A DNA stretch of 64,000 nt from Caballeronia glebae. GTDB lineage: Bacteria; Pseudomonadota; Gammaproteobacteria; Burkholderiales; Burkholderiaceae. Each line of letters starts with the position of its first letter. The stretch's first letter is position 1. The position numbers were made by a program, and so were the translations under genes. Shown piece after piece: positions 10,868 to 23,415 of this stretch. A model generated the notes under the pieces. The model was given only the letters and a program-made list of their open reading frames with translations. It was not told the origin of the DNA and ran no database searches. The DNA lies in assembly GCF_001545035.1 (NCBI RefSeq), contig NZ_FCOJ02000013.1, forward strand, positions 81,658 to 145,657, written 5' to 3'.

Positions 10868-11460
10868 TCAAAGCGGCGGCACCGGCAGCGGCGCGCGCGG
10901 CGCGACGCCCGGTGTCTGCTCGCTCGGCGTCGGATGCAGCGAACGCACTGTCGCGAGACGGCGCGTCAACTGGTCGACGGCGTCGTTGCGCATGTCGTTG
11001 TAGAGCAGTGTCGATTCCTGTGCCTTGGCGAGCGTGTACTGATCGCTGTAGGTCATCGAACGATTCAGCGCGATCACGCTGGGCGGAATCAGCAAGGTGC
11101 CGTCGGCGCCGAGCAACATGTAGTTCAGCGTAAGGACGAGTTCGTATTCCTGGATGACGCCCTGCGCGTTCAGGCTCAGCGTGCGCAATCCTGTGCCTTC
11201 GGACAGGTTGAGCGTCGCGTCCGGCTTCTCGAACGGCTTGACGATCACCGTGTCGCTGCCGCCCTGAACCATGCGCTCCAGGCGCGCGACCATCTGCGGC
11301 GTGCCGCCGCTGATCGCGAGCCGCTTGAACGCGTAGTCCTGCTGGCCGCGAAGCTGAAAGCCGCACGCGGACAGCATCGCCGCGCCGCCGAGCAGCGTGA
11401 GAAACGAGCGCCTGCTCGTGCTGACTTTGCCGGACACATCCACTCCCTTGGTTTTGCGCA

Positions 11461-11461
<1 letters not shown>
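10868..11461 (-). CDS. lptE: LPS-assembly lipoprotein LptE
   Basis: A 197-residue outer-membrane lipoprotein that plugs the LptD pore for lipopolysaccharide export. The N-terminus has twin arginines followed by SFLTLLGGAAMLSACGFQLRG, a lipobox (LSAC) with the invariant Cys-Gly-Phe-x-Leu-Arg-Gly of LptE. The start codon overlaps the leuS stop by one base, so the genes are translationally coupled. The C-terminus is proline-rich. There is a somewhat long n-region before the signal; an internal start cannot be excluded. Confidence 0.92.
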
Positions 11462-14381
<2,920 letters not shown>

Positions 14382-14810
14382 CTACGGTTTCGCCGCCGCG
14401 GCGGGCTGCGTGACGAAGCCGATGCGCGCGAGACCCGCTTGCTGCGCCGCGCCCATCACCTGCGCGATGACGTCATAGCGCGTCGCACTCGACGCGCGCA
14501 AATGCAGTTCCGGCTTCTGCGCGCCTTTGCCGGCGTCGGAGAAACGCGCCCGCATCTGATCGAACGTGACGGGCGTCTCGTTCCAGAAAAGCTTGCCGGC
14601 GTCGTCGATGGACAGCGTGATGGTTTGCGGCGTCTCGCGCGCGGGTTGCGACGCGACTTTCGGCAGATCGAGCCGGATCGCGTGCGTGAAAAGCGGCGCG
14701 GTGATGATGAAGATGACGAGCAGAACGAGCATGACGTCGATGAGCGGCGTCATGTTGATCTCCGCCATCGGCGCGCCGTTGGATTGCTTGTCGAGTCCGC
14801 CGAAGGCCAT
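14382..14810 (-). CDS. exbD: ExbD/TolR family biopolymer transport protein
   Basis: A 142-residue single-span inner membrane protein. The N-terminal cytoplasmic part GAPMAEINMTPLIDVMLVLLVIFIITAP carries the conserved membrane aspartate used for proton-driven energising of outer-membrane receptors (TonB) or the Tol system. I chose the start MAFGG at 14810, which lies 8 bp after the exbB stop; nine more codons are open upstream but run into exbB. Without tonB, tolA or tolB nearby the choice between ExbD and TolR rests on family resemblance only. Confidence 0.88.
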   Translation of the reverse strand: MAFGGLDKQSNGAPMAEINMTPLIDVMLVLLVIFIITAPLFTHAIRLDLPKVASQPARETPQTITLSIDDAGKLFWNETPVTFDQMRARFSDAGKGAQKPELHLRASSATRYDVIAQVMGAAQQAGLARIGFVTQPAAAAKP

Positions 14811-14818
14811 CGCCGCGC

Positions 14819-15484
14819 CTATTCGGACGGACCGCACACGAATGCATGCAGATCGTGCGCGAAGCCGTCGAGCTCCTCGGAAATCTGCCGCACGTAGCGA
14901 CCGAGAATGTTGTACGCGAGCACGGCGGGAATCGCGACGACGAGCCCGAACGCCGTCATGATGAGCGCCTCGCCGACCGGTCCGGCGACGTTCTCGATCA
15001 TCGCCTGCCCGCTCGCCGCGATGCTCGAAAGCGCGTGATAAATGCCCCAGACCGTCCCGAGCAGGCCGACGAACGGCGCCGTGCTGCCCACCGATGCGAG
15101 CAGAACCTGACCGAATTCGAGCCTGCGTTGCGACCGCAGCAATGCATGACGCAGCGCGCGCAGCACGCGCTCGCTGCGCTCGACGCGCGCGAGCAAGGCA
15201 CCGGGCATTTCAGCTTCCGATGCGCGCCACGCAGCCTCGGCGAGCGGCAGAAACACACGCTCGCGATCCGCGCGCTGCAATGCGCCGATACCGTCTTTCA
15301 GACTCGGAGATTGCCAAAAACGCTGCAATGCGCGCGGACCTTGCCACTTGGCGCGCGCGAGAATCCACGCTTTCACGAGCAGGAAACACCAGCTCGCGAG
15401 CGACATCGCGAGCAGCAGCCCCGCGACCGCGTGCGTCACGGCATCGCCGGATTGCAGATAGTGGAGAACGCCCGTTGCCGCCAT
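14819..15484 (-). CDS. exbB: MotA/TolQ/ExbB proton channel family protein
   Basis: A 221-residue protein with three membrane segments: near residues 17-35 and two C-terminal ones (VASVGSTAPFVGLLGTVWGIYHAL and the following GEALIMTAFGLVVAIPAVLAYN). These are the signature of the ExbB/TolQ proton channel partner of ExbD/TolR. The stop is 8 bp before exbD, so the two form an operon. It starts 13 bp behind dapB in the same direction, so dapB, exbB and exbD are probably cotranscribed. Confidence 0.9.
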   Translation of the reverse strand: MAATGVLHYLQSGDAVTHAVAGLLLAMSLASWCFLLVKAWILARAKWQGPRALQRFWQSPSLKDGIGALQRADRERVFLPLAEAAWRASEAEMPGALLARVERSERVLRALRHALLRSQRRLEFGQVLLASVGSTAPFVGLLGTVWGIYHALSSIAASGQAMIENVAGPVGEALIMTAFGLVVAIPAVLAYNILGRYVRQISEELDGFAHDLHAFVCGPSE

Positions 15485-15497
15485 CGTCGATAAATGA

Positions 15498-16295
15498 TCA
15501 GCGCAGGCCGAGCACGTCTTGCATGTCGAAGAAACCCTTGTCGTGTCCTTGCAGGAACCGCGCGGCGCGCAGTGCGCCTTGCGCGTAAGACAGGCGGCTC
15601 GCCGACTTGTGCGTGATCTCGACGCGCTCGCCGATGCCCGCGAAGAGCACCGTGTGATCGCCGACGATATCGCCGCCGCGAATCGCGGAAAAGCCGATGG
15701 TCGAGGGATCGCGCTCGCCCGTCACGCCTTCGCGCGCGTACACGGCGCAGTCTTTCAGATCGCGGCCGAGCGCGCGGGCGATCACCTCGCCCATGCCGAG
15801 CGCGGTGCCCGACGGCGCATCCACCTTGTGACGATGATGCGCCTCGATGATCTCGATGTCGTAGCCGGTCGCGAAATGCTTCGCGGCGAATTCGAGCAGC
15901 TTCAGCGTGACGTTCACGCCGACGCTCATGTTCGGCGCGAACACGACGCCGATCTTCTCGCCCGCCTGCTTCAGTTGCGCCTTCTGCTCGTCCGAAAAGC
16001 CGGTCGTGCCGACGATCATCTTCACGTCGTGGCGCAGCGCCGCTTCGAGATGCGCCATCGTGCCTTCGGGACGCGTGAAGTCGATGAGGTATTCGGCGTC
16101 GGTGAAAACGCGCTCGATGTCGTCCGTCAGCGCAACGCCCGTGGTCTTGCCGAGGAACGCGCCCGCGTCCTGCCCGAGTTGCGGCACGCCGGGGCGGTCG
16201 AGTGCGCCGACGAGTTGCGCTTCGGGATCGTTGAGAACGGTTTCGATCAGCATCCGGCCCATGCGGCCCGACGCGCCGGCAATGGCGATCTTCAT
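15498..16295 (-). CDS. dapB: 4-hydroxy-tetrahydrodipicolinate reductase
   Basis: A 265-residue NAD(P)H-dependent reductase of the lysine/diaminopimelate pathway. It starts [18 protein letters not shown], with the Rossmann motif GASGRMG at residues 7-13. The active-site block [23 protein letters not shown] carries the catalytic His pair and the Lys, and NMSVGVN is also conserved. I chose the ATG at 16295 because the 28 upstream codons are open but unlike the family. It follows bamE on the same strand. Confidence 0.96.
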   Translation of the reverse strand: MKIAIAGASGRMGRMLIETVLNDPEAQLVGALDRPGVPQLGQDAGAFLGKTTGVALTDDIERVFTDAEYLIDFTRPEGTMAHLEAALRHDVKMIVGTTGFSDEQKAQLKQAGEKIGVVFAPNMSVGVNVTLKLLEFAAKHFATGYDIEIIEAHHRHKVDAPSGTALGMGEVIARALGRDLKDCAVYAREGVTGERDPSTIGFSAIRGGDIVGDHTVLFAGIGERVEITHKSASRLSYAQGALRAARFLQGHDKGFFDMQDVLGLR

Positions 16296-16414
16296 GGCAG
16301 TCTCGTGTTGAACCGCGCGCGGCACGCGCGATGGATGATGCGAATGGGCTGTGCGGTTGAAGCCGCGCCGGGTCGGCACGCCCGGCGCGGCTTCATCCTT
16401 TTTCGGCTAACTGC

Positions 16415-17212
16415 TTACTGGCTCGGCGGCGGCACATAGAACTGCGCCTGGCCGCTCGCGTTGGCGGGCGTCGGCGACGAACCCGCCGGGCCAACCGCGC
16501 TGCTGTCCGGAATGTTGATCGGCTGCGGGCGGCGATGCAGCTGGATCTGCGAGTTGGTGCCCGAACTGTTGGTGGAACCCGGCGCACCGCCCGAGCTCGT
16601 CGGCGCGCTGCTGAATGCCGAGGAGCGCTGACGCCCCTCCGGCATCTCGACTTGCGCCGTAGCACGATTCGCGGCCTGCGCGGCCTCCTGGTTCGCATCG
16701 CCCGCAAATGCGGCCGCCGCGTTCGGCTGCGTAGACGGCTCGCCGACCGGCGCTCTCACTCCGGACGCCGACGCCACCGCCGATGCCGCCGCGGGTGTCG
16801 CGGCCTTCGCGACCTTGACGCCCTTGTCGCCGTCGATTTCCGCGAGCAATTCGAGATTCGACGGCAGATTCTCGCCGCCCGACCAGCTCACGACGCGATC
16901 GCTCGCGAAGTTCACGACGAAGTCACGCTGCTGAACGACGGATGTCGACCCACGCTTGAAATAGAACACGTAGTCCCAGCGATCGGCGTGGAACATGTCG
17001 GACAACAGTGGCGTGCCGAGGATCTGTTTCACCTGGTCACGCGACATGCCGACCTGCATCTGCGCCGCGGCTTCCGCCGAAACGAAGTTGCCTTGCACGA
17101 CCGTGATTCGATACGGTGTGATGCTTTGCGCGATCTTCTGCGTGACGCTGTCGTACGTCGAGCAGCCGGCGAGCAATGCGACCAAGGTTGCTGCTATTAC
17201 GGTTCCCCGCAT
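16415..17212 (-). CDS. bamE: outer membrane protein assembly factor BamE (OmlA) with long C-terminal extension
   Basis: A 265-residue lipoprotein of the outer-membrane BAM complex. The lipobox is LLAGC (Cys near residue 17), followed by the SmpA/OmlA core: NFVSAEAAAQMQVGMSRDQVKQILGTPLLSDMFHADRWDYVFYFKRG. The core ends near residue 130; the rest is an Ala/Ser/Pro/Gln-rich tail ending in QAQFYVPPPSQ that E. coli BamE (about 113 residues) lacks. The start MRGTVIAATL at 17212 fits a lipoprotein signal. It is divergent from fur, a conserved neighbourhood in beta- and gammaproteobacteria. Confidence 0.92.
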   Translation of the reverse strand: MRGTVIAATLVALLAGCSTYDSVTQKIAQSITPYRITVVQGNFVSAEAAAQMQVGMSRDQVKQILGTPLLSDMFHADRWDYVFYFKRGSTSVVQQRDFVVNFASDRVVSWSGGENLPSNLELLAEIDGDKGVKVAKAATPAAASAVASASGVRAPVGEPSTQPNAAAAFAGDANQEAAQAANRATAQVEMPEGRQRSSAFSSAPTSSGGAPGSTNSSGTNSQIQLHRRPQPINIPDSSAVGPAGSSPTPANASGQAQFYVPPPSQ

Positions 17213-17387
17213 GCGACGGCTCTCCCTGCAATTCGATAAAGATTCTGAAAACATTTCACCTTTCACGCGTGGCGCTCCCAGACCGCACTCTTTTCGTCCG
17301 ATTCGCCTTGACGCCGCTTGGGATGTCAGGAATGGGCAAAACGCATTACTATGAGAACCTTGAATTGTACTCTAGGGATGCCTAGCC

Positions 17388-17816
17388 ATGACCAATCCCG
17401 CCGATCTCAAAAATATCGGGCTCAAGGCGACCCTGCCCCGCCTCAAGATTCTCGAAATCTTTCAGCACAGCACGGTGCGCCATCTGACCGCTGAAGACGT
17501 GTATCGAAGCCTTCTCAACGAAGAACTCGATATCGGTCTCGCGACGGTTTATCGCGTGCTCACGCAGTTCGAGCAAGCCGGACTGCTGTCGCGGAGCAAT
17601 TTCGAATCGGGCAAGGCCGTCTTCGAACTCAACGAGGGATCGCACCACGATCACCTGGTGTGCATCGATTGCGGCCGCGTAGAAGAGTTCTTCGATGCCG
17701 AGATCGAACGCCGTCAGCAATCGATCGCGAGCGAACGCGGTTTCAAGATCCACGAGCATGCGCTCGCGCTGTACGGCGCATGCACGAAGGAAAACTGCCC
17801 GCACCGCAAGCATTGA
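17388..17816 (+). CDS. fur: ferric uptake regulator Fur
   Basis: A 142-residue metal-dependent repressor. The winged helix covers about residues 1-83 (recognition part [18 protein letters not shown] at 50-67). Metal ligands visible are H86, H87 and H89 in SHHDH, C92 and C95 in the VCIDCG motif, and C132 and C137 near the C-terminus. The sequence is the classic Fur pattern rather than Zur or PerR. It is monocistronic and followed by a strong hairpin. I do not see a convincing Fur box upstream. Confidence 0.95.
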   Translation: MTNPADLKNIGLKATLPRLKILEIFQHSTVRHLTAEDVYRSLLNEELDIGLATVYRVLTQFEQAGLLSRSNFESGKAVFELNEGSHHDHLVCIDCGRVEEFFDAEIERRQQSIASERGFKIHEHALALYGACTKENCPHRKH

Positions 17817-17850
17817 GGTTCGCGCGCCGGCCTTCGGCGAGCGGATGAAA

Positions 17851-17884
17851 AAACCGCCGTCCATCTCGCGATGGACGGCGGTTT
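17851..17884. terminator. bidirectional terminator between fur and allA
   Basis: A perfect 14-bp stem (AAACCGCCGTCCAT / ATGGACGGCGGTTT) with a 6-base loop, A-rich before and T-containing after. It lies between the converging fur and allA genes. Confidence 0.85.
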
Positions 17885-17956
17885 CGTTTCGTCCGTACGT
17901 TTTGTGTTTTGCGTCTGCGATCGATTCGCAGTTGCATTTCGATTAGCGTAGGTTGC

Positions 17957-18466
17957 TCACGCGGCGCGCGCCGCCGCTTCGATCAGCGTATAGCGTTCGG
18001 GCAAGTCGATTTCGTCGCAATTCGGCAAATCGCCGCCACGATCCACGACGATGAAATCGCCCGCCGCGTCGAGCACGATCAGCGGGTGATGCCACACGCC
18101 GCGCGCGTAGTTCACGCCTTGCCAGCCGCGCGCGTAAAACGCTCGCAGACCGGCGGCGTCGAACTCGCCCGCCGGCGCGACGACCACAAGATAGCGCACG
18201 TCCGCGAGCGGCACGAAGGCCTGACTGCCGAGCGGATGCCGCTCCATCATCGATATCGCGACGGGCTGCGGGCGCGGCTGGCCGCGAAACACATTGATGA
18301 GCGGACGCCCGCCGCTCTCGAAGCCGACGTCCACGTTCGCGAGATCGTGGAAGCGCTCGGTCGTGCCCGCGTTGATCGGAAAATGACGCGCGCCTTCGAG
18401 CTCGATGACATCGCCGAACGGCGCGAAAGCTTCACGCGTGAGCGGTTCCAGCGTCAGCGTCTTCAT
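17957..18466 (-). CDS. allA: ureidoglycolate lyase
   Basis: A 169-residue protein that splits ureidoglycolate to glyoxylate and urea, the last step of allantoin breakdown. Family features are the start [22 protein letters not shown], the central [15 protein letters not shown] and the [11 protein letters not shown] block with the metal-site histidines. I chose the ATG at 18466, which overlaps the allantoicase stop by 4 bp (ATGA), so the two are translationally coupled. It is the last gene of the dctA-alc-allA unit. Confidence 0.93.
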   Translation of the reverse strand: MKTLTLEPLTREAFAPFGDVIELEGARHFPINAGTTERFHDLANVDVGFESGGRPLINVFRGQPRPQPVAISMMERHPLGSQAFVPLADVRYLVVVAPAGEFDAAGLRAFYARGWQGVNYARGVWHHPLIVLDAAGDFIVVDRGGDLPNCDEIDLPERYTLIEAAARAA

Positions 18467-19473
18467 TCGATTTCTCCGAAGACGCGCAGCCGCGATACGC
18501 CGCCGTCCGGGAAGATGTTCAGGCGCACGTGCGTCACCGGCCCGAGCGCCGCGATTTCCTTCTCGAAGCGATGCACGCTGTCCATCGAAAGCTTCTGTTC
18601 GTCGAGCGCGACGGGCCAGAACATCGCCTGCGTGACGAGCGATTCGTCCGTGCCGCCCGCCACGCGCGCCGCCTGCACCGAGCACCGGTCCGGATAATTG
18701 CCCTTGAAATGCGCGGTGTCCACTTCGATCGCGCGGATCACGCCGGGATGCGCCAACGCGACGATCGCCCAGTCGTTGCCCGGCTCGCGTCGCCGGCGCG
18801 TTTCCCAGCCGTCGCCCATGTTCACGCCGCGCCCCGGCATCAGCATTTGCGACGCCGGACCGAAATGCTGATTGTTCGCCGCGACGAGATACGCGCCGTT
18901 CTCGATGGCCGCGAGATCAAGCAGCGTGCCACGCTCGACGCGCGAGAAGTCCGTCTTCGGCTGGCCATACACACGCAAACGCGCGATGCCGCCATCGGGA
19001 TAAATGTTCACGCGCAGATGCGTGTAGGCGCGCGCATCGGCGATGTCGAGATAGTGATGCCGATTGCCCTGCAGCGTCGTCGAAGGCACGATTTCGCGCC
19101 AGTCGCCATCTTCCCGAGGGTTGCCGCTTTCGCTGCTGCACGCTTCGATCGACGCCGCCGGCGGAAAATTGCCGGTGAAGTGACTCGTGTCGATGTCGAT
19201 GCCGTGAATCACGCCCGCGCGCGCCAGCTTGACGATGCAGTAGTCGTAGCCGGTCGTGCGCTTGCGGCGCGTCTCCCAGCCGTCCATCCACTTGCCGTGT
19301 TCGTCGTATTTGCCGGGAATGAATACGGCCGGTTGCGGCTCCAGCATGCGCTCCTTCGGCGCGAAAAACTCGTCGGTGGCGAAGAGCGCCTGCGCGCCGA
19401 GGCGCGGGTCCGCGAGGTTCATGTAGCGGCGGGTGAAAGCGGGTGCGTCGGCGTCGAGAATCGGGTTGGCCAT
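18463..19473 (-). CDS. alc: allantoicase
   Basis: A 336-residue hydrolase that converts allantoate to ureidoglycolate and urea. It contains two homologous allantoicase beta-sandwich repeats, each with the pattern GWETRR...YD/ND...IV.LA..GVI..IDVDT.HF.GN; the first is near residues 40-70, the second near 210-240. Length is normal. The chosen start [13 protein letters not shown] at 19473 fits; the open frame upstream enters dctA. The intergenic space to dctA (53 bp) contains three tandem 14-bp repeats. Confidence 0.94.
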   Translation of the reverse strand: MANPILDADAPAFTRRYMNLADPRLGAQALFATDEFFAPKERMLEPQPAVFIPGKYDEHGKWMDGWETRRKRTTGYDYCIVKLARAGVIHGIDIDTSHFTGNFPPAASIEACSSESGNPREDGDWREIVPSTTLQGNRHHYLDIADARAYTHLRVNIYPDGGIARLRVYGQPKTDFSRVERGTLLDLAAIENGAYLVAANNQHFGPASQMLMPGRGVNMGDGWETRRRREPGNDWAIVALAHPGVIRAIEVDTAHFKGNYPDRCSVQAARVAGGTDESLVTQAMFWPVALDEQKLSMDSVHRFEKEIAALGPVTHVRLNIFPDGGVSRLRVFGEIE

Positions 19474-19486
19474 TTCAATGTCCTTC

Positions 19487-19528
19487 AGTTGCCTTAATTC
19501 AGTTGCGTTGATTCGGTTGCGTTGATTC
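19487..19528. repeat. three tandem 14-bp repeats at the dctA-alc junction
   Basis: On the plus strand the units are AGTTGCCTTAATTC, AGTTGCGTTGATTC and GGTTGCGTTGATTC, head to tail. The last unit covers the final bases of dctA including part of its stop codon. Two units differ by one base, the third by two more. Confidence 0.85.
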
Positions 19529-20855
19529 AAGCGTGTGCGTGTTCGTTGCCGTGCGAGGCGCTTTCGCCCGATTGAGGCGCGGCGGGCACGAAGCGATACT
19601 CGGCGTCCTGATCGAGCACGCGCTTGGCGCGCGCCCGGTCGATGTCGTTCTCCCAAACCCCGACGACCACCGTCGCCACGCAGTTGCCGATCAGATTCGT
19701 CACGGCGCGCGCGATGCCGACGAACCAGTCCACCGGCAAAATCAACACGAGGCCGAGCACGGGAATCGCGGGAATGGCGGAGAGCGTCGCGGCGAGAATC
19801 ACGATGGCCGAGCCGGGAATGCCGTGCGCGCCCTTCGACGTCACCAGCGACACGAGCACCACGACGATCAGGTCATGCAGCGACAGCGGCGTGTTGGTCG
19901 CCTGCGCGATGAAAATCACCGCGAGCGTGAGATAGATCGAGAAGCCGTCGAGGTTGAACGAGTAGCCGGTCGGAATCACGAGACCAACGGTCGAATCCTT
20001 GATGCCCATCCATTCGAGCTTGCGCATGATTTGCGGCAGCACAGCGTCCGACGAGGCGGTGCCGAGCACGATCGACAGTTCTTCGCGCAAATAGCGCACG
20101 AGCTTGAAGATCGAGAAGCCCGCGAGACGCATCACGATGCCCAGCACGACGAACACGAACAGGAAGCAGCTCGCGTAGAACACGATCACGAGCAGACCGA
20201 GTTGCTTGAGCGACGCGACGCCGTACTGGCCGGTCGTGAACGCGATCGCGCCGAGCACGCCGAGCGGCGCGAGCTTGATGATGAACGCCATGATGCGGAA
20301 GAACACGTGCGACAACTCGTCGATGAAGACCGTCACGCGCTGCGCCTTCTCGCCGAGCATCGAGAGCGCCGAGCCGAACAGGATCGCGAACACGAGCACT
20401 TGCAGAATGTCGCCTTTCGCGAAGGCATCGATGGCGGTATCGGGGATGATCTTCAGCAGAAAGCCCGCGGTGTCCTTCAGGCTTTTCGCGTGCTCCGTGT
20501 AGGTCGCGAGCGAGGCGGCGTTGAGCGTGTGCAGATCGATATTCATGCCGACGCCCGGACGCGTGACCCACGCGAGAATCGCGCCGATCACCAGCGCGAG
20601 CGTCGTCATGATCTCGAAGTAGATGACCGCCTTCAGCCCGACGCGCCCCACTTTCTTCAGATCGCCCGCGCTCGCCATGCCGCTCACGACGACGCAGAAC
20701 ACGATCGGCCCGATCACCATCTTGATGAGCTTCAGGAAACCGTCGCCCAGAGGCCGCAACGACTGGCCGAAATGCGGAAATAGCGCGCCGACCACGACGC
20801 CGATGACCAGCGCGATCATCACCCTGCCGAACAACGAATTCAGAAATCTCGACAC
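19527..20855 (-). CDS. dctA: C4-dicarboxylate transporter, DctA/DAACS family
   Basis: A 442-residue sodium- or proton-coupled dicarboxylate symporter of the inner membrane with about eight membrane segments and two re-entrant loops. Conserved parts are [20 protein letters not shown], the serine-rich [14 protein letters not shown] and [14 protein letters not shown], and the tip region [19 protein letters not shown] chose the GTG at 20855, with GAGGAG six bases upstream. Its place directly ahead of alc and allA suggests it may import an allantoin-derived carboxylate such as allantoate, or simply malate or succinate; sequence cannot tell. Confidence 0.9.
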   Translation of the reverse strand: MSRFLNSLFGRVMIALVIGVVVGALFPHFGQSLRPLGDGFLKLIKMVIGPIVFCVVVSGMASAGDLKKVGRVGLKAVIYFEIMTTLALVIGAILAWVTRPGVGMNIDLHTLNAASLATYTEHAKSLKDTAGFLLKIIPDTAIDAFAKGDILQVLVFAILFGSALSMLGEKAQRVTVFIDELSHVFFRIMAFIIKLAPLGVLGAIAFTTGQYGVASLKQLGLLVIVFYASCFLFVFVVLGIVMRLAGFSIFKLVRYLREELSIVLGTASSDAVLPQIMRKLEWMGIKDSTVGLVIPTGYSFNLDGFSIYLTLAVIFIAQATNTPLSLHDLIVVVLVSLVTSKGAHGIPGSAIVILAATLSAIPAIPVLGLVLILPVDWFVGIARAVTNLIGNCVATVVVGVWENDIDRARAKRVLDQDAEYRFVPAAPQSGESASHGNEHAHA

Positions 20856-20900
20856 GACCGTCTCCTCGTGTAATGTCTCAGGACCCGAGCAACTGTTCCG

Positions 20901-20957
20901 ACTGGTCGGACCAGTGCTGTGATGGGGAATATTAGAAAGCCGATATAGCGCCGTCAA
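20901..20957 (-). promoter_or_regulatory. dctA-alc-allA promoter with downstream GntR-type operator
   Basis: On the minus strand TTGACG (20952-20957) and TAATAT (20929-20934) are spaced by exactly 17 bp, close to sigma-70 consensus. Just downstream lies the perfect 15-bp palindrome ACTGGTCGGACCAGT (20901-20915), of the TGGTNNNACCA type bound by FadR/FCD-family GntR repressors. Confidence 0.7.
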
Positions 20958-21044
20958 GAAAGCGTTCGTACCGGTTTACCCTGTTCGGCGCGGGCACGAA
21001 AAAGGCCGAAACACGGTCGTTCACACGCGGGTCCGGCACGCGCA

Positions 21045-21063
21045 TACAATGGCGGTCAGACCG
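21045..21063 (+). promoter_or_regulatory. promoter -10 and operator of the FCD-type regulator gene
   Basis: TACAAT (21045-21050) is a good -10; only a weak -35 (TTCACA, 21020-21025, 19-bp spacing) precedes it. Directly after it is the perfect 11-bp palindrome CGGTCAGACCG (21053-21063), sharing the GGTCNGACC core with the dctA operator. This placement suggests autoregulation. Confidence 0.55.
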
Positions 21064-21083
21064 GCCAATACTGTTTTCTTCTT

Positions 21084-21776
21084 ATGAAAAACGTCCCGCA
21101 TACCGTGACCGACGCCGCTATCGCGACGATTCGCGAACGCATCGAATCGAGCGTATATCCGGTTGGGAGTTTGCTGCCGGCGCAGCGGCAACTATCGGAG
21201 GAACTGTCGATCAGCCGGGCGTCGCTGCGCGAGGCGCTCTCGACGCTCGAAGCGCTCGGCATGTTGCTTATCAGGCCGGGCAAGGGCGTGTATGTGAGCG
21301 GCGCGCAGGCGAGCAACGCGCATCCGTGGCGTTTCGCCGATCAGGCGTCGCTGCCCGACACGTATCAGATGCGCTTCGCGCTGGAAGGATTCGTCGCGCG
21401 GCTCGCGGCCTATTCGATCGGCGACGCGGACATCGACTGGCTCGACGACAACCTCGGCTCGCTGCACGCCGCCTTGACGGAATCCGCGCTGGAAGAAGCC
21501 GCGCAACTCGACTTCGCGTTCCACATGCGCATCGTGAATCTCGCGGGCAACGCGGCGATCGAATCGATCCTGCGCGGCAGCGCCGACATCATGAAGGAGA
21601 GCCAGCGTCTGCCGTTCTACCGGCGTGAACTGGTGCTGTCGACGTATCACGAGCACGCGGTGATCATCGAGGCGTTGAAGGCGCGCGACGGCGAAAAGGC
21701 TGGCCGCGCGATCGAAGGCCACATCGTCAATGCGGCCCAGCGCGCGGGCGTGCATTTTCCGATCCCGCACAGGTAA
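21084..21776 (+). CDS. GntR-family transcriptional regulator with FCD domain
   Basis: A 230-residue regulator with an N-terminal winged helix (about residues 8-72: VYPVGSLLPAQRQLSEELSISRASLREALSTLEALGML) and a C-terminal all-helical FCD ligand domain (about 85-220) containing the metal-site pattern LDFAFHMRIVNLAGN and the later YHEHAVIIEAL. It belongs to the FadR subfamily. Divergent orientation to dctA-alc-allA and shared palindromes suggest it controls ureide or dicarboxylate use. No strong ribosome site is visible upstream of the ATG. The ligand is unknown. Confidence 0.85.
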   Translation: MKNVPHTVTDAAIATIRERIESSVYPVGSLLPAQRQLSEELSISRASLREALSTLEALGMLLIRPGKGVYVSGAQASNAHPWRFADQASLPDTYQMRFALEGFVARLAAYSIGDADIDWLDDNLGSLHAALTESALEEAAQLDFAFHMRIVNLAGNAAIESILRGSADIMKESQRLPFYRRELVLSTYHEHAVIIEALKARDGEKAGRAIEGHIVNAAQRAGVHFPIPHR

Positions 21777-21887
21777 AACGCGGCACTTCTCGAAGCGTTC
21801 GCAGTCTCAGCAAGGGCCGGGCGTGATGGAGTTTTCTATCCGCTTGCGCTGCCCTGCAATTAGCGAACATCAAGAGGAGCAGCGTCG

Positions 21888-22277
21888 ATGGACATGCAAC
21901 AACTGGTATCGGAATTTCTGGCGTCGGAACACGGCGCGCAAGCCACGCAAGCACTGACCAATCAGGGCTTCAGCACCGAAGACAGCCAGCAGATGCTCGG
22001 CACCGCAGCGGAAACCGCGCATGCGCACGCCGAGGAACAGAACGCGGGCCTGATGGGAAATCATCCCGGCAAGAGCTTTTTCGCCGCGTTCGCCGCCGGA
22101 CTCGTGCGCGGCGACGGCTTTCTTAAATCGATGGAGGAAGGCGGCGAAGGCATCCTGACGGGACGCATCGCCGAATCGATCGCCGGGCGCATGGGCATCG
22201 ATCCCGGCACGGCGTCGACGGTCGCGGCAGCGGCTACGCCTTACGTCGTGGCGTTTCTGCGCGAGAAGCTTGCGTAA
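21888..22277 (+). CDS. small conserved-type hypothetical protein, glycine/alanine rich
   Basis: A 129-residue soluble protein with no family I can name firmly; its start (QQLVSEFLASEHGAQATQALTNQGFS) has the look of DUF937/YidB-like proteins. The middle is rich in Ala and Gly (FFAAFAAGLVRGDGFL) and the C-terminus is RMGIDPGTASTVAAAATPYVVAFLREKLA. AGAGGAG eight bases before the ATG and a clear terminator after the stop support that it is a real monocistronic gene. Confidence 0.7.
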   Translation: MDMQQLVSEFLASEHGAQATQALTNQGFSTEDSQQMLGTAAETAHAHAEEQNAGLMGNHPGKSFFAAFAAGLVRGDGFLKSMEEGGEGILTGRIAESIAGRMGIDPGTASTVAAAATPYVVAFLREKLA

Positions 22278-22297
22278 GACAACCTGTAGCACCAAAA

Positions 22298-22325
22298 ACA
22301 AAGCCGCTCCGAGGAGCGGCTTTGT
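22298..22325. terminator. terminator between the hypothetical gene and gap
   Basis: A perfect stem ACAAAGCCGCTC / GAGCGGCTTTGT with a 4-base loop, A-rich before and T-rich after, between convergent genes; it can work in both directions. Confidence 0.85.
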
Positions 22326-22357
22326 TCATTTCGAGAGGCGCTGAAGCTTATTTCGCC

Positions 22358-23368
22358 TTACTTGGCATTGGCGAGAGCCACGGCCGTATCCAGCATGCGG
22401 TTCGAGAAACCCCATTCGTTGTCGTACCAGCTCGACACCTTCACGAGACGGCCCGACACCTTCGTGAGCGTCGAATCGAAAGTGGACGAAGCCGGATTGT
22501 GGTTGTAGTCGATCGAGACCAGCGGCGCATCGTTGTAGCCGAGCACGCCCTTCAGCTCGCCTTCCGACGCTTCCTTCATGATTTTGTTGATCTCTTCGAC
22601 CGTCGTGTCGCGCGCGGCGATGAACGACAGATCGACGACCGATACGTTGATGGTCGGGACGCGGATCGCGTAACCGTCCAGCTTGCCGTTCAGTTCCGGC
22701 AGCACGAGGCCGACCGCGGACGCCGCGCCGGTCTTCGTCGGGATCTGGCTGTGCGTGGCCGAGCGCGCGCGGCGCAGGTCTTCGTGATACACGTCCGTCA
22801 GAACCTGGTCGTTCGTGTACGCGTGGATCGTGGTCATCAGACCGTTCACCAGACCGATCTTGTCGTTCAGCGGCTTGACGAGCGGCGCGAGGCAGTTCGT
22901 CGTGCACGATGCATTCGAGATGACCGTGTCGGAAGCCTTCAGCACTTTGTGGTTCACGCCGTACACGATGGTCGCGTCCACGTCCTTGCCGCCGGGCGCC
23001 GAGATGATGACCTTCTTCGCCCCGCCCTTGATGTGCGCGCTCGCCTTTTCCTTGGTCGTGAAGAAGCCCGTGCACTCCAGCACCACGTCGACCTTCAGCT
23101 CGCCCCACGGCAGTTCGGCCGGGTTGCGGTTCGCCAGCACGCGGATCTTGTCGCCGTTGACGACGAGGTAGTCGCCGTCGACCGACACCTGGCCCGGGAA
23201 CTTGCCGTGCGCCGTGTCGTACTGCGTCAGGTGCGCGTTGGTCTTGGCGTCGCCGAGGTCGTTGATGGCGACGATCTCGATGTCGTGCTTCTTGCCGTTT
23301 TCATAGAGGGCGCGCAGCGTGTTGCGGCCGATACGGCCATAGCCGTTGATTGCAACGCGAATCGTCAT
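22358..23368 (-). CDS. gap: glyceraldehyde-3-phosphate dehydrogenase, type I
   Basis: A 336-residue NAD-dependent glycolytic enzyme. The Rossmann motif [10 protein letters not shown] is at residues 7-16 and the catalytic cysteine is C155 in [12 protein letters not shown]; the C-terminal [15 protein letters not shown] is canonical. It follows tkt with 47 bp between them, so both are probably one transcript. The pairing of transketolase and GAPDH is common in Burkholderiales. Confidence 0.97.
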   Translation of the reverse strand: MTIRVAINGYGRIGRNTLRALYENGKKHDIEIVAINDLGDAKTNAHLTQYDTAHGKFPGQVSVDGDYLVVNGDKIRVLANRNPAELPWGELKVDVVLECTGFFTTKEKASAHIKGGAKKVIISAPGGKDVDATIVYGVNHKVLKASDTVISNASCTTNCLAPLVKPLNDKIGLVNGLMTTIHAYTNDQVLTDVYHEDLRRARSATHSQIPTKTGAASAVGLVLPELNGKLDGYAIRVPTINVSVVDLSFIAARDTTVEEINKIMKEASEGELKGVLGYNDAPLVSIDYNHNPASSTFDSTLTKVSGRLVKVSSWYDNEWGFSNRMLDTAVALANAK

Positions 23369-23415
23369 GGTCTATCTCCTGATGGCTAAAAAAACCTGCT
23401 TCGCTGACCGCGATT

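Noticed and set aside
17213..17387. Fur box in the bamE-fur divergent region
   Set aside because: No stretch close to the GATAAT-type consensus is present; autoregulation by Fur cannot be claimed.
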